Shown piece after piece: positions 34,126-43,185 of a DNA stretch of 56,108 nucleotides. Source of the DNA: Gluconobacter aidae (lineage in GTDB: Bacteria; Pseudomonadota; Alphaproteobacteria; Acetobacterales; Acetobacteraceae); assembly GCF_009547075.1 (NCBI RefSeq), contig NZ_WIPH01000017.1, positions 1 to 56,108 of the forward strand, given 5' to 3'. The position numbers and the translations under genes are program-made. The stretch's first letter is position 1; each line of letters starts with the position of its first letter. Under the pieces are notes generated by a model. It saw only the letters and a list, made by a program, of their open reading frames with translations, was not told where the DNA came from and did no database searches.

Positions 34126-34804
34126 CACCCCGCTCCCGCAGACAGGCGCCGCCTTCCTGCGCCTCCTGTCATGGGTGTCGCCAGCCTTTCCAACGGGCGG
34201 ATACGCCTACAGTCATGGTCTGGAATGGGCGGTGGAAAGCGGAGACGTCACGGATGTCGCCACACTCTGCGACTGGATCGGCTGCCTGCTAGAGCATGGC
34301 GCACCGGGCAGCGACCTGATCATCCTTCAGGAAGCCTGGAGCGCCGCGCACGATATGCCCCGCCTGCGCGTTCTGGCGGAATTTGCCTGCGCCTGCGCCT
34401 CCTCGCGGGAGCGATACGACGAAACAGTCTATCAGGGGGAAGCCTTCCTCAAGGCCGCGTCCGTCTGGCCGGTCACGCCCGATCCGTCCGAACTGCGTGG
34501 CACGCGCTGGCCGCTTCCGGTCGCGCAGGGGCTGGTCTTCCGGCGCGGCGGCATCACGCGGGAGCAGGCGCTGCTGTCGGGTGGATACGCCACCATCGCC
34601 GCTCTTGTCTCCGCGGCAGTGCGTCTGGTGCCGCTCGGGCAGACAGACGGCCTGCACGCTCTGGCCCGGCTGGAACCGCGTCTCTCACGCGCCGTGAGTG
34701 TTACGGAATACCGGACCCTGGACGATGTCGGAGGCGCGTGCTTCCGCTCCGACCTCGCGGCCATGCATCACGAAACCCAGACAACGAGGTTGTTCAGAAC
34801 ATGA
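34118..34804 (+). CDS. ureF: Urease accessory protein UreF
   Basis: The 228-aa helical protein has the UreF hallmarks [20 protein letters not shown] near the N-terminus and [10 protein letters not shown] next, and a conserved C-terminal part with [11 protein letters not shown]. UreF acts with UreD and regulates the UreG GTPase during nickel insertion. The ATG at 34118 lies within the last codons of ureE, and the stop overlaps the ureG start (ATGA). Confidence 0.95.
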   Translation: MTDTPLPQTGAAFLRLLSWVSPAFPTGGYAYSHGLEWAVESGDVTDVATLCDWIGCLLEHGAPGSDLIILQEAWSAAHDMPRLRVLAEFACACASSRERYDETVYQGEAFLKAASVWPVTPDPSELRGTRWPLPVAQGLVFRRGGITREQALLSGGYATIAALVSAAVRLVPLGQTDGLHALARLEPRLSRAVSVTEYRTLDDVGGACFRSDLAAMHHETQTTRLFRT

Positions 34805-35415
34805 CAAAAGCAAAACACGGCCCGCTCCGGGTTGGCATCGGCGGACCGGTGGGGACGGGCAAGACTGCTCTAATGGATGCGCTGTGCCGGACGTTTCGCG
34901 ACGAGTACAATATCGCCGCCATAACGAACGACATCTACACGCGCGAAGACGCCGAGTTCCTGACTCGCGCGGGCTCCCTCCCGCCGGAACGGATCAAAGG
35001 GATCGAAACGGGCGGCTGCCCCCATACGGCCATCCGCGAAGACGCCAGCATCAATCTGTCGGGCATCGCCGAACTGACGGAACGCTTCGAGGGGCTGGAT
35101 CTGGTGCTGGTGGAAAGCGGCGGCGACAATCTGGCCGCGACCTTCAGCCCCGACCTGGCGGATCTGACGATCTATGTGATCGACGTCTCGGCCGGCGACA
35201 AAATCCCCCGCAAGGGCGGCCCCGGCATTACCCGGAGCGACCTTCTGGTCATCAACAAGATCGATCTCGCACCCTATGTCGGTGCCGATCTGGGCGTGAT
35301 GGACCGCGACAGCAAAAAGATGCGCGGTGCGCGGCCGTTCGTTTTCGCCAATATCCGCGCTGGCGAAGGCGTGCCCGAAATCGCCCGTTTCATCGTCGAG
35401 CAGGGCGGTCTGTAA
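34801..35415 (+). CDS. ureG: Urease GTPase UreG
   Basis: The 204-aa SIMIBI-type GTPase carries Walker [19 protein letters not shown], the nickel-binding C-P-H in [17 protein letters not shown], and the NKID nucleotide motif ([15 protein letters not shown]). It powers delivery of nickel to urease. It overlaps ureF by four bases and ends just before the bidirectional terminator at 35423-35457, which closes the operon. Confidence 0.97.
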   Translation: MTKAKHGPLRVGIGGPVGTGKTALMDALCRTFRDEYNIAAITNDIYTREDAEFLTRAGSLPPERIKGIETGGCPHTAIREDASINLSGIAELTERFEGLDLVLVESGGDNLAATFSPDLADLTIYVIDVSAGDKIPRKGGPGITRSDLLVINKIDLAPYVGADLGVMDRDSKKMRGARPFVFANIRAGEGVPEIARFIVEQGGL

Positions 35416-35422
35416 GGAGGTT

Positions 35423-35457
35423 TGTACTGGCTGCCTCGCAAAAGGGCAGCCAGTACA
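35423..35457. terminator. Bidirectional terminator between ureG and ornithine cyclodeaminase
   Basis: TGTACTGGCTGCC at 35423-35435 pairs perfectly with GGCAGCCAGTACA at 35445-35457 around a 9-base loop. It sits between the converging ureG stop and the cyclodeaminase stop. A T-rich run is weak, but the 13-bp stem and its position support a shared terminator. Confidence 0.8.
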
Positions 35458-35462
35458 GTGTT

Positions 35463-36533
35463 TCAGGGCGTGTCCGTGCCCTTGGAGCGCTGAAGCATCC
35501 CGAACAGATCGCGCGGATCATCAGGATCGGCCACCATATCGAGCTTTTCGTACAGACCGGTTGCTTCCAGCTTGTCGCGAACATAGCGCAGGGCGGAGAA
35601 GTCCTCGATTGCGAAACCTACGGAATCAAACAGCGTGATCTGGCTGTCACTGGCGCGGCCTTTGGCCTCACCGTTAATGACCTGCCACAGTTCCGTGACA
35701 GGATGGTCTTCCGGAAGCTGCTGGATTTCACCTTCAATTCGCGTTTGAGGCGGATATTCCGCAAAAATCGTGGAACGCAGCAGAATATCGCGCTGAAGTT
35801 CTGTCTTGCCCGGGCAGTCGCCACCAACGGCGTTAATATGAATGCCAGCACCGACCATATTGTCGGACAGGATCGTCGCGCACTGCTTGTCCGCTGTCAC
35901 GGTCGTGATGATGTCCGCGCCTTCAACCGCCTCCTCACTCGTCTTGCAGATTGTAATGTCAAAGCCCTGTCCGCTCAGGTTACGGGCACATTTTTCCGAA
36001 GCTGCCCGGTCCAAATCATACAGACGCAGCGCCTGAATGCCGACTATTTCGCGAAAGGCCATGGCCTGGAATTCAGACTGTGCGCCGTTTCCGATGATGG
36101 CCATTGTCTTGGCGTTGGCCGGAGCCAGATATTTTGCTGCCATGGCGGACGTTGCGGCCGTGCGAAGCGCGGTCAGCAGCGTCATTTCAGACAGCAGCAC
36201 CGGGTAGCCAGATGCGACATCTGCCAGCATGCCAAAGGCGGTTACGGTCTGAAGCCCCTCTTTCATGTTCTTCGGATGGCCGTTGACGTATTTGAAGCCG
36301 TACAGGCTGCTGTCGCTCGTGGGCATCAGTTCGATGACGCCTTCGGCGGAGTGAGCGGCTACACGCGGGGTTTTGTCGAATTCAGACCAGCGTTTGAAGT
36401 CAGCTTCCAGATATTCTCCAAGTTCGCGCAGAAAGGTATCAATCCCGATCGTATGGACGAGCGCCATCATGTTCTGGACCGAGACGAACGGCACAAAGGC
36501 GAGATGTGAGGGGGCGGGAGCAGAAAAAGGCAT
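35463..36533 (-). CDS. Ornithine cyclodeaminase
   Basis: The 356-aa protein is of the ornithine cyclodeaminase/mu-crystallin family. The Rossmann motif AIIGNGAQSEFQAMAF and the preceding ALRTAATSAMAAKYLAP are typical, as are GFKYVNGHPKN and HINAVGGDCPGKTEL, the substrate region of true ornithine enzymes. It converts L-ornithine to L-proline and ammonia with catalytic NAD. The ATG at 36533 follows the arginase stop after one base, so both are one transcription unit. Confidence 0.92.
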   Translation of the reverse strand: MPFSAPAPSHLAFVPFVSVQNMMALVHTIGIDTFLRELGEYLEADFKRWSEFDKTPRVAAHSAEGVIELMPTSDSSLYGFKYVNGHPKNMKEGLQTVTAFGMLADVASGYPVLLSEMTLLTALRTAATSAMAAKYLAPANAKTMAIIGNGAQSEFQAMAFREIVGIQALRLYDLDRAASEKCARNLSGQGFDITICKTSEEAVEGADIITTVTADKQCATILSDNMVGAGIHINAVGGDCPGKTELQRDILLRSTIFAEYPPQTRIEGEIQQLPEDHPVTELWQVINGEAKGRASDSQITLFDSVGFAIEDFSALRYVRDKLEATGLYEKLDMVADPDDPRDLFGMLQRSKGTDTP

Positions 36534-36534
36534 C

Positions 36535-37458
36535 TCAATAGGTCCTTGTTTTACGTTCGAGAACACGGCGGCCGAAGAGGCTGGCGGCCAGATCGGTCAT
36601 GAGCAGGGCGGTCTTTGCGCGGACATCAAGGAAAGGGTTGAGTTCCGCCAGATCCAGCGACGTCACGAGGCCACTGTCATGAAGAATTTCCATGATGAGG
36701 TGTGCTTCGCGGAACGTTGCCCCGCCGCACACCGTCGTGCCAACGGCAGGAGCAATGTCCGGATCAAGGAAATCGACATCAAGGCTCACATGCAGGCGCC
36801 CGTTGGCAGCCCGGACGCGGTCCAGAAAGCTGTTAAGCGGAGCGACAATTCCCTGCTCGTCGATCGCGCGCATGTCGAAAACCGTAATCCCGATTTCCGC
36901 GACATGGCGTTTTTCAGCCTGATCGACCGAACGAATGCCCATCATGCACATGTTGCGGGGATCAACGGGGGCGGCAGGAGCTGGGAAGCCTTCGAAACCC
37001 GACTGACCTGTGAAGTAAGCGACAGGTGTGCCGTGCAGATTACCGCTGGTCGTCGTGTGAAGGGTGTGCAGATCTGTATGTGCGTCTAGCCACAGGACGA
37101 ACTGCGGCTGATCCAGATCCTGTGAGTGACGGGCGACACCGGAGACTGTTCCGGCTGACATGGAGTGATCGCCACCCAGGAAGATAGGAAAATCGCAGGC
37201 TTTGGCCATTTCATAGGCCCGCTCGCTCACACTCTTGGTCCAGGCGATGATCGCATCCAGATTGCGCACAGCGGGGTTGGAATGGCTTACGTCTGGCATT
37301 TCTGTAGGCACGGCATCTCCCACATCCGTCACCGTCCATCCAAGGTCCTGCAGGATCTCCGGAAGACCGGCTATGCGGAAGGCTGTCGGGCCCATGATGC
37401 ATCCTCTTTCGGATGTCCCACTTTGTGTGGGAACACCCAGGATCTGACATTTTTTCAA
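36535..37458 (-). CDS. rocF: Arginase
   Basis: The manganese-binding motifs are all present: GGDHSMSAG, DAHTDLHT and SLDVDFLDPDIAP. The product splits L-arginine into L-ornithine and urea. I prefer the TTG start at 37458 because CCGGAG lies about 9 bases upstream and the family N-terminus (KKCQILGVPTQSGTSERGC) begins right there; this gives 307 aa, the usual length. An upstream ATG at 37542 would add 28 residues without family similarity. Coupled to ornithine cyclodeaminase and adjacent to the urease operon, it supplies both substrates for ammonia release. Confidence 0.95.
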   Translation of the reverse strand: MKKCQILGVPTQSGTSERGCIMGPTAFRIAGLPEILQDLGWTVTDVGDAVPTEMPDVSHSNPAVRNLDAIIAWTKSVSERAYEMAKACDFPIFLGGDHSMSAGTVSGVARHSQDLDQPQFVLWLDAHTDLHTLHTTTSGNLHGTPVAYFTGQSGFEGFPAPAAPVDPRNMCMMGIRSVDQAEKRHVAEIGITVFDMRAIDEQGIVAPLNSFLDRVRAANGRLHVSLDVDFLDPDIAPAVGTTVCGGATFREAHLIMEILHDSGLVTSLDLAELNPFLDVRAKTALLMTDLAASLFGRRVLERKTRTY

Positions 37459-37538
37459 ATCGATATACTCCGGAAAGGCAATAAAAATAAAATGGCCATG
37501 GCTTCGCGGTCCGTGTGAATTGGAATACTTATTTACCA

Positions 37539-37805
37539 TCACGATCCGTTTTGTAATGCCATAACCGCGTATGTAGCGAGCTGTTTGGTTCTGGGGTTTG
37601 GTGGGTAGGATTGATAATGGTTCTTTCTGGCTCTGAGGTCGTTGAGGTATGTTTTCAACTGCTCGTGCCTGCCGTAACGAAAGCGTTTGAAGGTTACTTC
37701 CTTAATTGTCCGGTTCATCCGTTCAACCTGTCCGTTCGTCCAAGGATGATTAGGTTTCGTCAGGCGATGTTCGAGGAATTCCCAGCTTCCATTCCACTTT
37801 CGTGA
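37539..37805 (-). pseudogene. IS481/IS3-like integrase-core remnant
   Basis: The sequence EHRLTKPNHPWTNGQVERMN, then RTIKEVTFKRFRYGRHEQLK, is the C-terminal part of the rve integrase domain (the E of the DDE triad is in Q-V-E-R-M-N). The upstream catalytic part is missing, and the C-terminal end shifts out of the family pattern after about 25 more residues. It lies directly upstream of the arginase gene. Confidence 0.75.
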
Positions 37806-37829
37806 AAATATCAAACCATCAAAACCAAG

Positions 37830-38018
37830 GATTAAAAAACCTTATGTGTTGCCAGCCTGTTATGCTGACCACATTTTCTAGTAGGCTGGTCTCGCCTCTC
37901 TTCACTGCCTCGAACAGTTGACGGCGGCCCGCTTTCGGGACCGCGAACATAAGAAAGAGAGCGTGATATGTCTGCGCAAACCGTTATTGGAATAGATGTG
38001 TCCCGTGACGTGCCCCCC
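37830..38018 (+). pseudogene. Left end and first codons of an IS110-family element
   Basis: ATG at 37968 starts MSAQTVIGIDVSRD, the typical first strand of the DEDD RuvC-like domain of IS110 transposases, and is cut after about 17 codons at an IS3 junction near 38019. The 138 bases before it are non-coding and rich in inverted segments, as expected for an IS110 left end, where a bridge RNA gene is found in this family. Confidence 0.55.
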
Positions 38019-38053
38019 CTTTTGTATCCACTCAAAAGGAGAGTTCCGGTTTT

Positions 38054-38452
38054 TTATGGCTTTGGGTTGATGGGATGACAAGGGTCTCGGGGGGCATACC
38101 CCCGAGACCCTTGTCTGGCGATCTGATCCGGTGTCCTGCCATCCAGTTGGGAATGGGAACGCACCGTATTGTAGTCTTCCCGCCAGTCAGCCAAAACCTG
38201 TCGGGCATGGCTGAGAGACGTGTACAGCGTCTCGTTGAGGCATTCATCCCTCAACCGACCGTTGAAACTTTCGACAAACCCGTTTTGCTGCGGTTTCCCC
38301 GGTGCGATATAATGCCATTCAACCTTCATCTCATCCGCCCATTTCAGGATGGCGTGAGATGTGAACTCCGTACCGTTGTAGCTGACAATCATGAGGGGTT
38401 TGCCATATTGTTCCACCAGAGCCGTCAGTTCCCGCGCCACACGTCCACCTGG
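38054..38452 (-). pseudogene. IS3-family OrfB, C-terminal fragment
   Basis: The frame carries [20 protein letters not shown] with the second D region, then [20 protein letters not shown] with the catalytic E, and a final [10 protein letters not shown]. This is the IS3 (IS407-like) integrase C-terminus. The N-terminal part is cut at the IS5-family copy C at 38453, and the missing part is not on the other side of that copy. Confidence 0.85.
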
Positions 38453-39741
38453 AGGGTTCGAAAAACCCTCTGGTTTTAAGGGTTGCTCTGTGATTCCATT
38501 CGTCTGGTTCTGACTGAGGGAATGGCGTTATGAAGCAGCTGGGTTTCTTTGACGTTGAAGAGCGGCTCGCTCGGCTGAGCGGGCTTGGTGATCAGCTCGA
38601 AGCGTTTTCCCGGACTGTGGATTTTGAAGTGTTCCGCCCTGATCTGGAGCAGGCTCTGGCCTACTCAGACGGCAGTAAAGGCGGGCGACCGCCATTTGAT
38701 CCCGTGTTGATGTTCAAGATCCTGGTGATCCAGACGCTCAACAATTTGTCCGATGAACGGACGGAGTATCTCATCAACGACCGCCTGTCGTTCATGCGCT
38801 TCCTTGGTCTGGGACTTTCAGATCGAGTTCCTGATGCCAAAACACTCTGGCTGTTCCGTGAACGCCTGACACAGGCAGGGGCCATTGAAAGACTGTTTGA
38901 CCGCTTTGATGCGACCCTGCGGAACGCGGGCTATCTGCCGATGTCGGGCCAGATCCTGGATGCCACATTGGTGGCTGCTCCAAAGCAGCGCAATACGAAC
39001 GCCGAGAAAGCCGCCCTACGGGAAGGACGTATTCCTGAAGGCTGGCAGGACAAGCCGTCAAAGCTGTCGCACAAGGATCGTCATGCGCGCTGGACACTGA
39101 AGTTCACGAAGGCGAAGCGGCAGGATGACGGGAGTATGCCCGTAACAGATCTGGCCATTCCGTTCTTTGGCTACAAATCCCACGTCTCCATCGACCGGAA
39201 GTTCCGGTTCATCCGGAAATGGAAGACGACGGATGCTGCTGCCAGGGATGGTGCGCGATTGCGAGAGGGGCTGCTGAATAAAACCAATACGGCCTCAAGT
39301 GTCTGGGCTGACACGGCCTATCGCTCAAAAGCCAATGAAGACTTCATGGAAAAGCAGGGCTTTGTCTCGAAGGTTCACAGGAAAAAGCCGCATCTCAAAC
39401 CCATGCCACTCCATATCCAGCGGTCCAATGCAGGAAAGTCCGTGATCCGATCCCGCGTCGAGCATGTCTTTGCTGACCAGAAATCGCAAATGGGTCTGTT
39501 CGTTCGAACTGTCAGTATCACCCGGGCCACCATGCGGATCGGCCTGGCCAATATTGTCTACAACATGCGTCGCTTCCTCTTCCTGGAGAGATTGAACGCG
39601 AGAGCGTAGCCATCCAGCGCGGGGAAACTCCCGATCTGCTCAAAACGCAGACCAGATGCCATCGCAAAAACCGTCAATCAAATCGCCAAAACCCAGAAAT
39701 CACGGGCCACGCACATCAATTGACGGTTCTTCGATCCCTCC
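38453..39741 (+). mobile_element. IS5-family element, copy C (complete)
   Basis: Left end ggagggttcgaaaaaccctc at 38453 and right end ggttcttcgatccctcc at 39741 match copy A. The transposase is intact. The left flank is inside an IS3 fragment; the right flank is unrelated, so the surroundings were rearranged after or during insertion. Orientation is the same as copies B and E and opposite to copies A and D. Confidence 0.92.
38530..39609 (+). CDS. IS5-family transposase, copy C
   Basis: The 359-aa protein is nearly identical to copy A. It carries GGRPPFDPVLMFKILV, the first Asp in GQILDATLVAAPKQ, the second in VWADTAYRSKANEDF and the Glu in RSRVEHVFADQK. The start MKQLGFFDVEERLAR follows a leader of about 75 bases from the element end. 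It is one of two intact copies in the window. Confidence 0.95.
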   Translation: MKQLGFFDVEERLARLSGLGDQLEAFSRTVDFEVFRPDLEQALAYSDGSKGGRPPFDPVLMFKILVIQTLNNLSDERTEYLINDRLSFMRFLGLGLSDRVPDAKTLWLFRERLTQAGAIERLFDRFDATLRNAGYLPMSGQILDATLVAAPKQRNTNAEKAALREGRIPEGWQDKPSKLSHKDRHARWTLKFTKAKRQDDGSMPVTDLAIPFFGYKSHVSIDRKFRFIRKWKTTDAAARDGARLREGLLNKTNTASSVWADTAYRSKANEDFMEKQGFVSKVHRKKPHLKPMPLHIQRSNAGKSVIRSRVEHVFADQKSQMGLFVRTVSITRATMRIGLANIVYNMRRFLFLERLNARA

Positions 39742-40102
39742 AGGTTATTCTCGGTTTTTTTGAAAAAACTGCCCCCTCTCCACCCCCTATGTCCGTTAAT
39801 TTACTTTATCGGACATAGGTTGGGGCACAAAAAAAGACCCAAAAAAGTCTTTTCGAGGCGTGTTCCACAGACGCTCATGCAAGGATAACGTCTGCTGCCG
39901 GAAAGACAGTCCGATCGTCTCTGGCCCTCTTTGCGAGAGACATTTCAAATCACGCAGGTCTGTAACTATTCTGAGGCTCGCGGCCGACATTGGGGGATTG
40001 CTGACGGTCTGGTTTCGGGCGGGCAAATGGCTATAGCTGCCATGGCAAGCGACGCACGCTTTTCCGAAAAAATTGCGAAGCGGGAAAGCTTCTGCAGACC
40101 TA
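39742..40102. other. Intergenic region with a 10-bp perfect hairpin
   Basis: No gene is supported. CCTATGTCCG at 39786-39795 and CGGACATAGG at 39810-39819 form a perfect inverted repeat with a 14-base spacer, followed by A-rich and T-rich runs (aaaaaaagacccaaaaaagtctttt). It could be a recombination site, the end of a lost element, or a terminator. Confidence 0.5.
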
Positions 40103-40654
40103 TTAACGGGCTGTCGGCTGCATAAGCTCTATTGTGATATGATCGGGGCCTGAAACGTAGGCCACCAAAGTTCCCTTCCGTGGACCACCAGGGATCGACA
40201 GCGCACTACCCTTGGCCTTCCATCCTGCTGCCTCGACGCGGGCAATTGCTGCATGAATATCCTTCACAGTCAGAGCCAAGTGGGCTGCTCCGATCGATCC
40301 CGCGCTGTTGGGCACCGCCCCGTTCTGGCGCCCGTTTGAATATTGCAACAGTTCGACCACGTAGCCGTCTGGTGCCTTGACGATCGCCGTTCTCACACTC
40401 GGGTCATCGACGCCCGTCACCTGATGCAGGAAGTCACCTCCCATTTCCGATTGCCGCTCAAGTGTGAAACCGAGCGCTCCCGTCCAGAACCGAATGGCTT
40501 CGTCCAAAGACGATACAGCGAAACCTGTGTGGTCCACGGCAACTACGTTTACGGCGTCCGTCATTACTGTACTCTCACTGGGCCGAGGTTGCGGTGTTAG
40601 GGCCTGCGCGCCCGCTGCAACTGAACCTAGCAGCATGGCGAACATGATCGTCAT
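40103..40654 (-). CDS. VOC-family (glyoxalase/bleomycin-resistance fold) protein
   Basis: Two betaalphabetabetabeta VOC modules are visible: VDHTGFAVSSLDEAIRFWTG (about 42-61) and AAHLALTVKDIHAAIARVEA (about 122-141), with a metal-type His at each start and Glu in VVELLQYSNG and ITIELMQP. The frame from 40654 has a possible signal peptide; an internal ATG at 40564 would give a cytoplasmic protein of typical VOC length. Substrate is unknown. It may be an isomerase, a dioxygenase-like enzyme or a sequestering protein. Confidence 0.85.
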   Translation of the reverse strand: MTIMFAMLLGSVAAGAQALTPQPRPSESTVMTDAVNVVAVDHTGFAVSSLDEAIRFWTGALGFTLERQSEMGGDFLHQVTGVDDPSVRTAIVKAPDGYVVELLQYSNGRQNGAVPNSAGSIGAAHLALTVKDIHAAIARVEAAGWKAKGSALSIPGGPRKGTLVAYVSGPDHITIELMQPTAR

Positions 40655-41119
40655 CGTGGTGCTTTAACCCTAAGGCCTCTTCCTGAAAAGGAACGTCTAA
40701 CGGAAGGCGGGCCGGCTCGCCGTCGTGTCGATGCTTCAAACGGCTCGTGTTTCCCGAAACCTGCCCCGATTGCGTTTCCCGAAATGCGCTGCTCGACATG
40801 GAATAATGGGACAGAAGCGGCCGGCTCAAAGGCTGGCTTCGGGACGACACGCGTTCGGCCTTAATGGCCAAGATGAGGGCGACTGTCGCCGGTCTGCTTC
40901 AGATTCATTAAGCAGACCGCCGGTTAGGGGGGGGGAAGCGGAAGGTCTGCTTTCGGACACGATTGATAGAAAGCGGTCATTAGTGCATTAAAGGTCACGA
41001 CAGTTATACGCCTGTTGTTGTCTTTCAGACGTTACGGCGAAAGGCCTAGCCTACCATAGATAATAAGTCTTAACCCCGCTGACCGTCGACACGGCCGAAT
41101 ATTGGAGTGCTCCCCCCAA
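40655..41119. other. Intergenic region with a GTCTGCTT hairpin
   Basis: No gene is supported. GGTCTGCTT at 40891-40899 pairs with AAGCAGACC at 40910-40918. Similar stems occur at 42573-42598 and 50305-50343. The run of eight or nine G at about 40927-40935 and the words ggtctgctttcgg and aaagcggtcatt suggest decayed repetitive DNA. Confidence 0.5.
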
Positions 41120-42442
41120 ATGCTTGAAGAAATTGCTCAGGACAACCTTGCGCATATAACCGCATCTAATCAGGCAATGTTTTCCATGGATCCCGATTAC
41201 AATGCCCTCCTTCAAAAAAAGGAAAGTATCCTAGGCGAATGGAAAGCTTTGGATAAAGACAAGCAAAAAGAATACGGCGGTTTGCACAAATTCGAAGTTG
41301 TAAACGCTCTGCCTGATCTCAAAGATCCTGCTCTCTTGCCCTCCAAGAATACCTATCTCCTGCATAATGAAATTAAAAAGCGTCTCTCTCGCGAAGATCC
41401 ATTAAGTTTACTACCAATTGAACCACTTGATTTTGACGATGCGACTCTTGAGTTGGCCGAGAGTTTGGAGAATATTGCTGAAATCAGAGAGCTATATAGA
41501 ATCAGAAAAGCATCAGTTGGCAGCAGTTCAAACGCGGGGATATCGGCGGAAGAAGCCGGGAAGATAAAAAATTGTTTTAACCAAGGGCGAGAACTTTTCC
41601 TTTCGGGGAGAAGTGGATCTTTGATGGTTAAACCGCTTAATTTTTTCTATTCATTGACGGCTTACACATATGGCGTAATTATTTTAAATAGTCCTTTTCG
41701 TTATAGAAAAGATATGTTGCCCGGATCTCATGGAATGTCATATCTTCCAGCCACTATACAGGCGCAATTTGGCGGCGACAGTGCTCGTGGCACTTTTAGT
41801 GACTTAGTTAGTTCATTTCCAACTCATTTAGTTAAAACTCCTGGGATTTCTTTTAATATAGATTGCTCCAATTCTCTGATGAGCTTCTACGAAAATAGGT
41901 TCAATGTAAGTTTAGGCACTTTACTTAGCATGATACCTGAGATGTCTGAGTACTATCAGCTAACTACTGGCAATCCAAGCCGTTGCTTTCCGTTAGAAAT
42001 TTCAAGCACAAACAATATTCGTAGTGTTACTTGGGAATTCCAGATCGGAAATGGCGAAACGCGCCCATCAAGTGCGTCAATCGAGCAATCCTTCAAGGGA
42101 TTTCAAGTAACTGAGCGGTTTGGAAAAACAATTGTGACGGTTCCAGCTGCCAGTTCATCTAAGCTAAACGCGATTATTTATACCGATCTCAGAGGAAAGT
42201 TATGGTTTGTTGAAAATCCATTTTTCCCAATCATTCTACCTGAAATTTCCGTTCATTTTTTAATTACGAGTATATTTTCAAACATTATGAGATATCGTCC
42301 GGACGAATGGGGAAGTGTATTGCTAAATGAGGTTTCATCCAATATTTCTCTCCTCACAAGGCACTATTTTTCTTCTTTTCAAAGAAAATTTATGCTTTTG
42401 GTTCTGAGATCCTCTTCGAGGTTCATTCCTTATACAACATGA
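41120..42442 (+). CDS. YaaC-like protein, AT-rich orphan gene
   Basis: The 440-aa protein matches the YaaC pattern: FNQGRELFLSGRSGSLMVKP, NFFYSLTAYTYGVIILNSPF, LPGSHGMSYLPATIQ, and an end with FLITSIFSNIMRYRPDEWGS. The function of YaaC is not established; relatives occur as orphans and in variable regions. The gene is clearly more AT-rich than its neighbours, with many A/T-ending codons, so it was probably acquired from another donor. ATG at 41120 is the start; an in-frame TTG at 41102 is an alternative. No partner gene is adjacent. Confidence 0.8.
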   Translation: MLEEIAQDNLAHITASNQAMFSMDPDYNALLQKKESILGEWKALDKDKQKEYGGLHKFEVVNALPDLKDPALLPSKNTYLLHNEIKKRLSREDPLSLLPIEPLDFDDATLELAESLENIAEIRELYRIRKASVGSSSNAGISAEEAGKIKNCFNQGRELFLSGRSGSLMVKPLNFFYSLTAYTYGVIILNSPFRYRKDMLPGSHGMSYLPATIQAQFGGDSARGTFSDLVSSFPTHLVKTPGISFNIDCSNSLMSFYENRFNVSLGTLLSMIPEMSEYYQLTTGNPSRCFPLEISSTNNIRSVTWEFQIGNGETRPSSASIEQSFKGFQVTERFGKTIVTVPAASSSKLNAIIYTDLRGKLWFVENPFFPIILPEISVHFLITSIFSNIMRYRPDEWGSVLLNEVSSNISLLTRHYFSSFQRKFMLLVLRSSSRFIPYTT

Positions 42443-42767
42443 GATAACTAAATCGTTTACAAATTTGACGACTCTATGCTCCCTTTCCGGCTGCCTTTCG
42501 CAATGAAGCGCGTCCGCTTTGCGAGGGGGCATATCGACCTTCTTTATGTCCGACATGAGGCGAAACCGGCAAGTCTGCTTAGGGCGTGACAAGCAGACAG
42601 ACTGTTTTCGCCTACATCCCGGACATACAAGCCCCCATTCGCCAAGCTCCTAAGCGGACAGTCCGCAATCACCATGAGCTGATGGAGTTTCCTCCCACCC
42701 GAGTGCATTCTCCGCTCGGCTGCATAAAAGCAGCCCCTTCTGAGAACGTATCATAGAACAAGACATG
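42443..42767. other. Intergenic region with a second GTCTGCTT hairpin
   Basis: GTCTGCTT at 42573-42580 and AAGCAGAC at 42591-42598 form a perfect stem with a 10-base loop, followed by agactgttttcgcc. Words such as ttatgtccgacatgagg and cccggacatac flank it as partial inverted repeats. No gene is supported. Confidence 0.5.
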
Positions 42768-43001
42768 TCAGATGGGGTGGAAGGCCTCCTTGCGGCATTG
42801 ATGTGCCATACCGGCGGTTGATAAACCTTCTGAAGGAGACCGTCCACCCCAACTGACAGCTAGCGGCGCGACCAGGACTGGTGGTGGAACGACAATTGGT
42901 GGTCCAGCATAAATCCACGGCCAGGCCTCCGCCGGAGCGGCACTCAGCATGGTTGCGGCGAATGCCGCGGCCAGCAACTTCCATCCGATGCTATCAGGCA
43001 T
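42768..43001 (-). CDS. Small exported proline-rich protein (possibly truncated)
   Basis: ATG at 43001 starts MPDSIGWKLLAAAFAATMLS with a clear signal peptide ending A-P-A-E-A. The mature part has WPWIYAGPPIVVPPPVLVAP, a pattern seen in small proteobacterial envelope proteins with Pro/Tyr-rich tails. The last 25 residues lose this pattern, so a frameshift or truncation near 42850 is likely. Confidence 0.35.
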   Translation of the reverse strand: MPDSIGWKLLAAAFAATMLSAAPAEAWPWIYAGPPIVVPPPVLVAPLAVSWGGRSPSEGLSTAGMAHQCRKEAFHPI

Positions 43002-43185
43002 TGTTCTGGTCCACTCTGAACACGCGAACGATTGAGGACGCCCAAACCTGCCTTTCTGCATTTTTGATACCTCTTGACACCATGCACGGAGTGCCCAGAT
43101 TGAGTCTGCCGGCCGCCGAAGGGGGCGGCAGACAGAACTATCAGTTTTGATCTTGTGTCCATGTTGCTCAAAGGAGGATATGGCT

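Noticed and set aside
34698-36509. Plus-strand open frame of 603 codons across ureG and the cyclodeaminase region
   Set aside because: It lies out of frame over ureG and antisense to ornithine cyclodeaminase, and crosses the terminator hairpin. No domain.
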